Positions 1 through 4,854 of a stretch of DNA of 5,011 nucleotides are shown here, one piece after another (within the stretch, counting starts at the first letter, position 1; each line of letters opens with the position of its first letter). The notes under the pieces are model-generated. The model did no database searches and had not been told where the DNA came from. It saw nothing but the letters and a program-made list of their open reading frames with translations. This stretch comes from Candidatus Gastranaerophilales bacterium. GTDB lineage: Bacteria; Cyanobacteriota; Vampirovibrionia; Gastranaerophilales; Gastranaerophilaceae. Location: positions 1 through 5,011 of the forward strand of contig CALURE010000122.1 in the NCBI GenBank assembly GCA_944323095.1. The letters are read 5' to 3'. The position numbers and the translations under genes are program-made.

Positions 1-64
1 GAGATCCTGAAACAAGTTCGGGATGACAGAAAATTGTTCTGTCATCGCGCACCTGTTGCGCGAT
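1..64 (+). repeat. Chain of three overlapping hairpins; first is a dispersed palindrome
   Basis: Three stems follow each other and share their edge bases. Stem 1 is 4-11 with 17-24 (8 bp including one G-T pair, loop ACAAG). Stem 2 is 22-31 with 37-46 (10 perfect bp, loop AATTG). Stem 3 is 44-51 with 57-64 (8 perfect bp, GC-rich, loop CCTGT). Stem 1 with its flanks (1-27) matches 2300-2326 on the opposite strand at 24 of 27 positions, so it is a dispersed repeat. No run of T follows in either direction that would make this a clear intrinsic terminator. A REP- or MITE-like non-coding element is my inference; the family is not identified. Confidence 0.75.
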
Positions 65-122
65 CTTTCGATAACTAATTTTAAATTGACCAATAAATGC
101 GAAATGACATTAAAGAAAACAG

Positions 123-154
123 CCTGACATCTTGACTTCTTGAACTCTTGAATT
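123..154 (+). repeat. Short tandem repeat, four 8-bp units
   Basis: Four consecutive octamers read CCTGACAT, CTTGACTT, CTTGAACT and CTTGAATT. The last three share CTTGA at an exact 8-bp period (131, 139, 147); the first matches unit two at 6 of 8 positions. The array is non-coding and degenerate. It may be a small minisatellite or a remnant of a larger repeat. Confidence 0.6.
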
Positions 155-172
155 CCGTCTAGCTCAGAAGCG

Positions 173-182
173 CCCCCCCCCC
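173..182 (+). repeat. Homopolymer tract of ten C
   Basis: An uninterrupted run of ten C stands out in an AT-rich intergenic region. It ends four bases before a plausible -35 element (187-192). Such tracts change length by replication slippage, and sequencing can also miscount them. It is not inside a gene, so any effect would be on transcription. Confidence 0.85.
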
Positions 183-186
183 GAAG

Positions 187-215
187 TTCACAGTTCTTAA
201 TAATCTTTTCATAAC
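187..215 (+). promoter_or_regulatory. Possible sigma-70-type promoter for the 173-aa gene
   Basis: TTCACA (187-192, 5 of 6 to consensus) and CATAAC (210-215, 4 of 6) are separated by 17 bp. Transcription would start near 222 and give a leader of about 110 nt. Other -10-like hexamers (242-247, 245-250) lack a matching -35. In such AT-rich DNA chance matches are common, so the call is tentative. Confidence 0.35.
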
Positions 216-330
216 AATCTCCCTTCTTTTATATATATTTTTATTATAACAAATCTTAATAATTTTTTCAATATTAGCAAAAAATTTTTTTTTACTTCTT
301 TAATATTTACAAAAAGTTTGAGGTTTATCA

Positions 331-852
331 ATGGCAGCACAAATTCCTTCTAATATGACATATTACCAGTCAAATCCTTCTGCATCACGCAAACATAAAA
401 TCGGAGCAATGATGGCCGGCGGTCTTATCGGAATGAACGCTTACTATCTGCCCGTGAAAAAAGACACTTTTGTACAAAGAGCATTTGATATAACAAAATT
501 AAACACGCAGAAACAAATTTCAACACTCGCTAAAATAGCAAAAGAAATCGACGAAAATAAAATCAGTACCGAAAGCAAAATGATTTTGCAGGAAATGGGC
601 TTAGAACAAGACATTGATGCTATTACAAAAAAATGCATTGAACTTGATAAAACAATTACAGATGAAACATCCGTAAAAAATTTGAAAGATAAATTTATAA
701 AAAATTATGATACATTCAAAAAACAGCCGAGTTTAATGGATAATACCTCAAATGAAGCTTTCAAAGCGGTAAAAAGAAATAAATTCAAATGGGGGCTTGG
801 AATCGGTGCAGCAATAGGCCTTGTTCTCGGATTAATCACAAGCAGGGAATAG
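331..852 (+). CDS. Unknown 173-aa protein with two hydrophobic segments
   Basis: I do not recognise the family. The ATG at 331 is supported by GAGG (320-323) seven bases upstream. The protein begins with a polar stretch, followed by a Gly/Met-rich hydrophobic segment at about residues 24-41 (IGAMMAGGLIGMNAYYL). A long, charged, Lys/Glu/Asp-rich and probably helical middle follows (about 43-150). It ends in a second glycine-patterned hydrophobic segment at about 154-170 (WGLGIGAAIGLVLGLIT) and the tail SRE. The small-residue spacing of both segments resembles helix-packing or glycine-zipper-like membrane segments. There is no cleavable signal peptide and only one Cys (102). A membrane-associated or hairpin-inserting protein with a soluble helical middle is inferred. 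It is a single gene facing the adk-map cluster tail to tail, so its neighbours give no functional hint. Confidence 0.8.
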   Translation: MAAQIPSNMTYYQSNPSASRKHKIGAMMAGGLIGMNAYYLPVKKDTFVQRAFDITKLNTQKQISTLAKIAKEIDENKISTESKMILQEMGLEQDIDAITKKCIELDKTITDETSVKNLKDKFIKNYDTFKKQPSLMDNTSNEAFKAVKRNKFKWGLGIGAAIGLVLGLITSRE

Positions 853-1476
853 TTAAACAGCGATCATTTTAGGGTTATGAATTACATCTATTACATTAAA
901 ATCTCTGAAATGAGAAATTATTTTGATATTTTCAGGATGCTTTGTATTTTCTTTTGCAAGAATTGCACCGACTATCGCCTCCAGCTGCGACATAGGCATC
1001 ATATTAGAAGGCAACTCGAGCTGCCATTCATTTTTTAATGTCTGCTGAAGGAACTTACAATCTGCAGGAGAACGCTCTTTATAACAGGAATTCAAATGCA
1101 GACTCTGCCTTGTTAAATAAAGTTCAAAACGATTAATATCAATACCTTTTTCTGTTAAAGACTTAAAGTATTCACATCCGCGCGTAGAATATCTATGCGT
1201 CCAGCCTTCACGGTTCGGGATAAGAGGATTTGTAGATACCAGCTGATAAGGTTTACCTAAAATTCTCCATTTTCCGTTAAGCATTGTCCTGTCCCAGACA
1301 AGAGAAACACAGATCTTTGAATATTTTAATGACGGAAAATTATCAAAAAAGAATATCACATCATTCATAGTATATAGTTTATCAACAAGAATAAGGTTGT
1401 TATCTTCATCCAGAACTGCAACCCCGGAATCCATTCCTGATGACGCAGCAAGAGCTAAACCAATGTAGTAATTCAT
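853..1476 (-). CDS. Unknown 207-aa protein, possibly RNase H-like fold
   Basis: The start is firm: GGGAG (1490-1486) lies nine bases before the ATG and overlaps the TAG stop of map, so the two genes are only 13 bp apart and probably translationally coupled. The N-terminus (YYIGLALAASSGMDSGVAVLD) followed by a second strand (NLILVDKL) resembles the opening beta hairpin of RNase H-like folds such as DUF429. The segment SQLEAIVGAILAKE (163-176) resembles the C-terminal helix of those proteins, which usually carries an acidic residue and small side chains. The usual first-strand Asp is not where I would expect it, so if the fold is right the active site is altered. Four Cys (56, 101, 131, 140) show no clear zinc motif. 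No signal peptide or membrane segment is seen. The fold is a weak guess from pattern; the function is unknown. Confidence 0.8.
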   Translation of the reverse strand: MNYYIGLALAASSGMDSGVAVLDEDNNLILVDKLYTMNDVIFFFDNFPSLKYSKICVSLVWDRTMLNGKWRILGKPYQLVSTNPLIPNREGWTHRYSTRGCEYFKSLTEKGIDINRFELYLTRQSLHLNSCYKERSPADCKFLQQTLKNEWQLELPSNMMPMSQLEAIVGAILAKENTKHPENIKIISHFRDFNVIDVIHNPKMIAV

Positions 1477-1489
1477 TCAAAAATTCTCC

Positions 1490-2242
1490 CTACGTCAACA
1501 GCTGCGTAATAATCAGCGGTTCATCTTCGGTTGCAAGAACTGTATGCTCAAAATGTGCTGACGGCATTTTATCAGCAGTGCTTACTGTCCATTCATCATC
1601 AGCTACTACAACCTCATCTCCTCCTAAATTCAACATCGGTTCGATTGCAATTGCATAACCCTGTTTAATCAGTGTATTATCACCAACTTTGTAGTTAAAC
1701 AAAAATGGCTCCTCATGCATTTCATGTCCTACACCATGTCCGCCGTATTGTCTTACAATTCCGAGTTTTTCTCTCACAGCAACAGCTTCTACCGCACCTG
1801 AAATATCATCAAGAACATTTCCTGCTCTCATTTGCGCAATTCCGGCAAAAAGCGCTTCTTCGGTTGCTTTTAAAAGTCTCTGGCATTCATCGCTGATTTT
1901 TCCGACAGGATAAGTCCAGGCACCATCGCCAACCATTCCCGCATAAGTAGCCCCGACATCAATACTTATGATATCGCCTTCTTTGACTTTGATATCATCA
2001 TGCGGGATTCCGTGAACTACCTGTTCATTAATTGATGCACAAATTGAGCCCGGAAAACCGTGATAACCTAAAAATGTCGGAACAGCCCGTTCTTTTCTTA
2101 TAATATCATGGGCAATACTATCAAGCTCTTTAGTACTTATGCCGGGTTCTATAACTTCTCTCATCTTTTGATGAACAAGAGCAACAATATGCCCTGCATG
2201 ACGCATTCTTTTAATTTCATCACGTGATTTTCGATTTATCAT
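1490..2242 (-). CDS. map: Type I methionine aminopeptidase
   Basis: This enzyme removes the initiator methionine from nascent cytosolic proteins after deformylation, using a two-metal centre. The 250-aa length is normal for the short bacterial type I form without an N-terminal zinc-finger extension. The conserved residues are all visible: substrate-site His77 (VVHGIP), metal ligands Asp95 (IISIDVG), Asp106 (GMVGDGAWT), His169 (GGHGVGHEMHEEP), Glu201 (AIEPML) and Glu232 (FEHTV), plus His176. The start fits the family because IKRMRHAG at 10-17 aligns with the usual IxxMRxAG near residue 15. The ribosome binding site is weak; only a poor purine stretch precedes the ATG. It lies 125 bp downstream of adk in the same direction, the conserved adk-map order, but without infA after it. 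The 207-aa gene follows instead. Confidence 0.97.
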   Translation of the reverse strand: MINRKSRDEIKRMRHAGHIVALVHQKMREVIEPGISTKELDSIAHDIIRKERAVPTFLGYHGFPGSICASINEQVVHGIPHDDIKVKEGDIISIDVGATYAGMVGDGAWTYPVGKISDECQRLLKATEEALFAGIAQMRAGNVLDDISGAVEAVAVREKLGIVRQYGGHGVGHEMHEEPFLFNYKVGDNTLIKQGYAIAIEPMLNLGGDEVVVADDEWTVSTADKMPSAHFEHTVLATEDEPLIITQLLT

Positions 2243-2299
2243 AACACTACTTACGAAAGTTTACAAAGCACTTTAACAAAAATGCTCTCGGGAGTTCTC

Positions 2300-2326
2300 G
2301 TCATGCTGAACTTGTTTCAGCATCTC
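2300..2326 (-). repeat. Dispersed palindromic repeat, second copy
   Basis: ATGCTGAA (2303-2310) and TTCAGCAT (2316-2323) form a perfect 8-bp stem around loop CTTGT. Read on the minus strand, it matches 1-27 at 24 of 27 positions, sharing the core CTGAAACAAGTTC and the flanks GAGAT and ATGAC. It lies in the adk-map spacer, so a hairpin would form in any joint transcript. No T-run follows directly on the minus strand, so it is not an obvious terminator. It could affect mRNA stability or be a neutral insertion. Confidence 0.75.
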
Positions 2327-2367
2327 TCATTGTATCTCTTTTGCTTTATAACCTCTCGCACCTTTCT

Positions 2368-3027
2368 TTACTTAATTACTTCCAATAATCTTTCCCATAC
2401 TTCGTCAATTGTGCCGTTTGCGTTAATGGATTTCAAAACACCTTTTTTAGTATAGTAATCAATTAACGGAGCTGTTTCTTTATTATATGTATCAAACCTT
2501 GACTGAGCAACTTCTCTTGTGTCATCTTTACGCTGTGTCAGCTCTGCACCGTCTTTATCGCAATGTCCTTCTACTTTCGGGGGTTTAAATTCAAGGTTGT
2601 AAATTTCACCGCATACAGGGCAAGAACGGCGGTTAACAATTCTTTCAACAAGAATACTTGTATCAATATCAAAGTAAACTGCAATGAATTTTGTATCAAT
2701 ACCGTTGTCAATTTCAGCGTTCATTTTTTCAAGTTGTTCAGCCTGTTCAACGCTTCTCGGAAAACCGTCTAAGATATACCCGCTTTTACAGTCATCTTTT
2801 GAAAGTCTGTTTTTAATAATTCTAGTAACAAGTTCAACAGGAACTAATTGACCTTTGTCAATAAAAGCTTTAGCTTCTTTTCCGGCTTCTGTCCCGTTTT
2901 TAATTTCCGCTCTCAATAAAGAACCTGTATCAATATGCGGAAATTTTAAATATTCTGCAAGCCTGTTAGTTTGTGTACCCTTACCGCAGGCAGGCGGTCC
3001 TAAAAAAATTAATTCTTTTTTTGTCAT
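2368..3027 (-). CDS. adk: Adenylate kinase, zinc-lid type
   Basis: It catalyses ATP + AMP = 2 ADP in the cytosol and keeps adenine nucleotides balanced. At 219 aa it is a long-form bacterial enzyme. Visible motifs are the P-loop GPPACGKGT (10-18, Lys16), the AMP-site DTG (33-35), LDGFPR (86-91), and the lid Arg residues around 129-134 and RKDDTREVAQSR (166-177). The lid carries a structural zinc site, Cys136-x2-Cys139, Cys156 and Asp159, the Cys3Asp variant known from several Gram-positive enzymes. The P-loop has Ala-Cys where Gly-Ala or Gly-Ser is common, a mild variation. AGAGAG about seven bases before the ATG acts as a modest ribosome binding site. adk is often found after secY; here the upstream neighbour is the divergent rex. 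map follows in the same direction. Confidence 0.97.
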   Translation of the reverse strand: MTKKELIFLGPPACGKGTQTNRLAEYLKFPHIDTGSLLRAEIKNGTEAGKEAKAFIDKGQLVPVELVTRIIKNRLSKDDCKSGYILDGFPRSVEQAEQLEKMNAEIDNGIDTKFIAVYFDIDTSILVERIVNRRSCPVCGEIYNLEFKPPKVEGHCDKDGAELTQRKDDTREVAQSRFDTYNKETAPLIDYYTKKGVLKSINANGTIDEVWERLLEVIK

Positions 3028-3060
3028 AATAAATCTCTCTTTCGTTTAACTTATGTTTTT

Positions 3061-3089
3061 ATATTACATCAAGAATAATTTTAATTCAA
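3061..3089 (-). promoter_or_regulatory. Probable adk promoter
   Basis: On the minus strand TTGAAT (3089-3084, 4 of 6) and TAATAT (3066-3061, 4 of 6) are 17 bp apart. Transcription would start near 3054, giving a short leader of about 27 nt before the adk ATG. The -35 overlaps the upstream part of the divergent rex promoter, so the two promoters could be controlled together. Confidence 0.4.
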
Positions 3090-3093
3090 TTAA
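3081..3093. promoter_or_regulatory. Small palindrome in the shared rex/adk promoter region
   Basis: TTAAT (3081-3085) and ATTAA (3089-3093) are perfect inverted arms around TCA. The site covers the -35 position of both promoters, where a repressor could act on both. It resembles the inner TTAA...TTAA part of Rex operators, but the spacing is one base too long and the outer TTG/CAA bases are missing. Autoregulation by Rex is therefore only a possibility, and AT-rich DNA gives such palindromes by chance. Confidence 0.25.
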
Positions 3094-3100
3094 CGTTTTA

Positions 3101-3109
3101 TGTTATAAT
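3101..3109 (+). promoter_or_regulatory. Extended -10 promoter of rex
   Basis: TGTTATAAT is a perfect TATAAT box (3104-3109) with the TG extension one base upstream. The -35 position (about 3081-3086, TTAATT) is weak, as is typical of extended -10 promoters. Transcription should begin about seven bases after the box, at 3115-3117. That is the rex start codon itself. Confidence 0.65.
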
Positions 3110-3115
3110 AAAACT

Positions 3116-3730
3116 ATGGAAAAGAAAATTTCAGACAAAGTAATAAACAGACTTACCCTTTATCATTGCATATTAACAGATTATATAGAGAAAAAAATAG
3201 AATTTATTTCAAGCAAACAGATTGCAGGATTATTGAATATTGACGATTCACAGGTCAGAAAAGATATCAACCTTTTAAACAACTCAGGCAAAAACAGAGT
3301 CGGTTATATTGTTAAAGAATTGAAAATTTCAATCGAAAAGACTCTGGGATTTAAGAAAACCAAAAAAGCTTTTATTATCGGTGCCGGCAATCTCGGAACA
3401 GCAATTGCTAATTACGGGAATTTTAAAGATTACGGCTTAAATATTCTTTCACTATTTGACAATTCACCTGAAAAAATCGGCAAAGTGATAAACGGAATGG
3501 AAATTCAAGATATAAAAAAACTTCCGGAAATTGCGAAAAAAGAAGAAGCGGACATTGCAATTTTAACGGTTCCGGCACGCTATGCCCAATCAACAGCAGA
3601 TTTTCTGGTTAATGCAAATATTAAATATATCTGGAATTTCGCCCCTGTTGTTCTTTCTGTCCCTTCGGATGTTCAGGTTTGGAACGAAAATTTAATGGGC
3701 AACTTTCTCCAGTTTACCTATGACATCTAA
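3116..3730 (+). CDS. rex: Redox-sensing transcriptional repressor Rex
   Basis: Rex binds DNA when NADH is low and leaves it when NADH rises, derepressing fermentation, hydrogenase or respiratory genes. The 204-aa protein shows the winged-helix domain (about 1-75) with SSKQIAGLLNIDDSQVRKD (32-50), then a Rossmann domain with FIIGAGNLGTAIANY (86-100) and Asp115 for the NAD ribose. Further marks are AILTVPA (148-154), YIWNFAPVVLSVP (171-183) and a short C-terminal helix that in the family swaps between subunits. A longer reading from ATG 3053 would start upstream of the -10 box and has no ribosome binding site. The 3116 start fits the family N-terminus. No Shine-Dalgarno sequence precedes it, so the mRNA is probably leaderless. 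The wing differs from typical Rex: NLL where SYF is usual, and NRVGY where KGYGY is usual. Its 3' end overlaps coaX. Confidence 0.95.
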   Translation: MEKKISDKVINRLTLYHCILTDYIEKKIEFISSKQIAGLLNIDDSQVRKDINLLNNSGKNRVGYIVKELKISIEKTLGFKKTKKAFIIGAGNLGTAIANYGNFKDYGLNILSLFDNSPEKIGKVINGMEIQDIKKLPEIAKKEEADIAILTVPARYAQSTADFLVNANIKYIWNFAPVVLSVPSDVQVWNENLMGNFLQFTYDI

Positions 3731-4480
3731 TTTATTTATCTGATAAAGATATCTCAAACCTTCAAGAGTCAAGGTGGGATTTATAAAATCAAAATGTCTT
3801 TTCAAATAATTTGCAATCAAACCTGAATAACCGCCTGTTGCAACAATAACCGCTTTTTCCTGCAGTTCTTTTTCACACTGTTCAATAAGCCCGTCAATCA
3901 TCGCTGCAGAACCCCGCAAAACTCCCGATAAAATCGCATCAGATGTATTATGACCGATTGCAGAATTTGAAAGAGCAACCTCTATTCTAGGCAATTTAGA
4001 GGTAAATTTATTCAGGGCTTTCAACTGCAAATTCAACCCGGGAGCTATTATGCCACCGACAAACTCGCCTTTTCCGTTTACAATATCAAACGTTGTAGCG
4101 GTACCAAAATCAACCACAATAACAGGATGTTTATAAAGAACATAAGCGCCGGCTGCGTTTGCAATTCTGTCTGCTCCTGCTTCGTTCGGATTATCAAGAG
4201 CAATCTTTACACCTGTATTAATCTCTGTTGATAATACAACAGAATCAAGTTTAAATACATTATCAACAGCTTTTTTAAACTTCTGCGTAAGTTCTTCCAC
4301 AACAGACGATATAATACATCCGTCAACTTTAAAATCTTTAAACAAAGTCTTTAAAAGAACTTCATATTCCTCAAGGGACAAATCTTTATCAGACGCAAGT
4401 CTGTATTCTTCAACAAGGGCATCTTCTTCAAAAAGCCCGAGGGTAATACTTGTATTTCCAATATCGGCCGTTAATAACAT
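3692..4480 (-). CDS. coaX: Type III pantothenate kinase
   Basis: It phosphorylates pantothenate with ATP, the first step to coenzyme A. Type III enzymes belong to the ASKHA fold, need a monovalent cation, and unlike CoaA are not feedback-inhibited by CoA. The motifs are clear: phosphate-1 loop DIGNT (6-10), NP (97-98), GADR (102-105, with the catalytic Asp of the family), phosphate-2 loop DFGTATT (124-130), GGIIAPG (142-148), IGHNT (175-179), adenosine-side GG (216-217) and LTLEGL (237-242). At 262 aa the length is normal, but the family usually ends soon after the EGL motif. Here about 12 extra residues follow, encoded exactly in the overlap with rex. AGGA (4494-4491) ten bases before the ATG is the likely ribosome binding site; a strong hairpin covers part of it. 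The 73-aa gene lies 63 bp upstream in the same direction. Confidence 0.97.
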   Translation of the reverse strand: MLLTADIGNTSITLGLFEEDALVEEYRLASDKDLSLEEYEVLLKTLFKDFKVDGCIISSVVEELTQKFKKAVDNVFKLDSVVLSTEINTGVKIALDNPNEAGADRIANAAGAYVLYKHPVIVVDFGTATTFDIVNGKGEFVGGIIAPGLNLQLKALNKFTSKLPRIEVALSNSAIGHNTSDAILSGVLRGSAAMIDGLIEQCEKELQEKAVIVATGGYSGLIANYLKRHFDFINPTLTLEGLRYLYQINKLDVIGKLEKVAH

Positions 4481-4515
4481 AATACACTAATCCTATTACA
4501 AAGATTAGTGTATTA
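4480..4515 (-). promoter_or_regulatory. 13-bp hairpin over the coaX translation start
   Basis: Positions 4480-4492 and 4503-4515 are perfect inverted repeats (13 bp, 3 G-C pairs) with a 10-nt loop. In a coaX transcript the 3' arm includes the last two bases of AGGA, the spacer and the A of the start codon. The fold would thus partly hide the initiation site. No T-run follows on the minus strand, and the stem is AT-rich, so it is a poor terminator for the 73-aa gene upstream. A DNA operator for a dimeric regulator is an alternative. The motif TATTACAAA also occurs twice here (4494-4502 and 4511-4519). Confidence 0.6.
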
Positions 4516-4543
4516 CAAATACAAACATTTTGCAAAACCTATT

Positions 4544-4765
4544 TTATGCTTTAAACGCACCGGCTTCTTGAGTACCGCCCTGTTTACCTACGGTAAATAA
4601 ACTCATACCGTTAGAAATATCCGGTAAATTCATCATTGAGCCAAAACCGTTCATTGCTGCGCCGATTTCATCCCACGGGTTTTTCTTTTTAGTCTGGCTT
4701 GTATAAGAAACGTTGCCTGCACGTTTATCATCTGCACCAATTGCGTCAATACGTCCAACTGTCAT
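4544..4765 (-). CDS. Unknown 73-aa small protein
   Basis: I do not recognise it. Coding is supported by a strong ribosome binding site, AAGGAG (4779-4774), eight bases before the ATG, and by balanced soluble-protein composition. The chain begins MTVGRIDAIGADDK, has a short basic patch KKKNPWDEIG (26-35), then a Gly/Met-rich stretch (FGSMMNLPDISNGMSLF, about 41-57) and a Gly/Thr/Gln tail ending AGAFKA. There is no Cys, signal peptide or membrane segment. It may be mostly disordered with a short central helix. It sits between a leftward terminator and coaX and may share a transcript with coaX, although hairpins lie before both starts. A lineage-specific small protein is the most I can say. Confidence 0.75.
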   Translation of the reverse strand: MTVGRIDAIGADDKRAGNVSYTSQTKKKNPWDEIGAAMNGFGSMMNLPDISNGMSLFTVGKQGGTQEAGAFKA

Positions 4766-4774
4766 AATTATATC

Positions 4775-4816
4775 TCCTTAGTGTTATACTCATATCTCTT
4801 ATATATATACTAAGGA
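4775..4816 (-). promoter_or_regulatory. Inverted repeat that could mask the ribosome binding site of the 73-aa gene
   Basis: On the minus strand TCCTTAGT (4816-4809) is the exact complement of ACTAAGGA (4782-4775), which contains most of the Shine-Dalgarno sequence. With one bulged G the stem can lengthen to about 10 pairs (4818 to 4772-4771). The loop is 26 nt and AT-rich. If transcription starts upstream of 4818, the leader could switch between an open and a closed site. If it starts within the AT repeat at about 4799-4808, the arm is absent from the RNA. No promoter is clear enough to decide. Confidence 0.4.
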
Positions 4817-4854
4817 TATAAATTCCATAAAATTGCCCGATTTAAACAAAATCG

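Larger units (their letters stand above)
1..330. other. Gene-free left flank
   Basis: No convincing coding region is visible on either strand here. The stretch holds a chain of three hairpins (4-64), an 8-bp tandem repeat (123-154), a run of ten C (173-182), a possible promoter (187-215) and a very AT-rich leader. The leader contains an A6T9 tract (279-293) and ends in the ribosome binding site of the gene at 331. It looks like an intergenic region where repeats have accumulated. Position 1 lies at or just inside the outer edge of the first repeat, so more copies may lie to the left. Confidence 0.7.

Noticed and set aside
123..154. CRISPR array
   Set aside because: Units are 8 bp, directly abutting and without spacers; no cas genes are present.
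444..638. Minus-strand open frame of 64 residues
   Set aside because: It is antisense to the 173-aa gene, which has a good ribosome binding site; the frame is rich in Ile, Ser, Phe and Cys as expected of a complement of Lys/Glu-rich coding.
1440..1896. Plus-strand open frames at 1440-1658 and 1705-1896
   Set aside because: They lie antisense to map and to the start of the 207-aa gene; their composition is that of complement frames, and map motifs prove the minus strand is coding.
2237..2265. Promoter-like TTGTAA / TGTTATGAT on the minus strand at the map start
   Set aside because: The match is good, but transcription would begin inside map and remove the start codon needed for the conserved N-terminal helix; taken as coincidence.
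2300..2326. adk-map palindrome as an adk terminator
   Set aside because: The stem is not directly followed by a T-tract on the minus strand, and the sequence clearly matches the repeat at 1-27.
2563..3049. Plus-strand open frames at 2563-2772 and 2855-3049
   Set aside because: They are antisense to adk, whose motifs are complete.
3053..3115. Longer Rex start at ATG 3053
   Set aside because: It lies upstream of the perfect -10 box, has no ribosome binding site, and adds 21 residues that do not fit the Rex N-terminus.
4480..4515. Hairpin before coaX as an intrinsic terminator
   Set aside because: The stem has only three G-C pairs and no T-run follows in the leftward direction.
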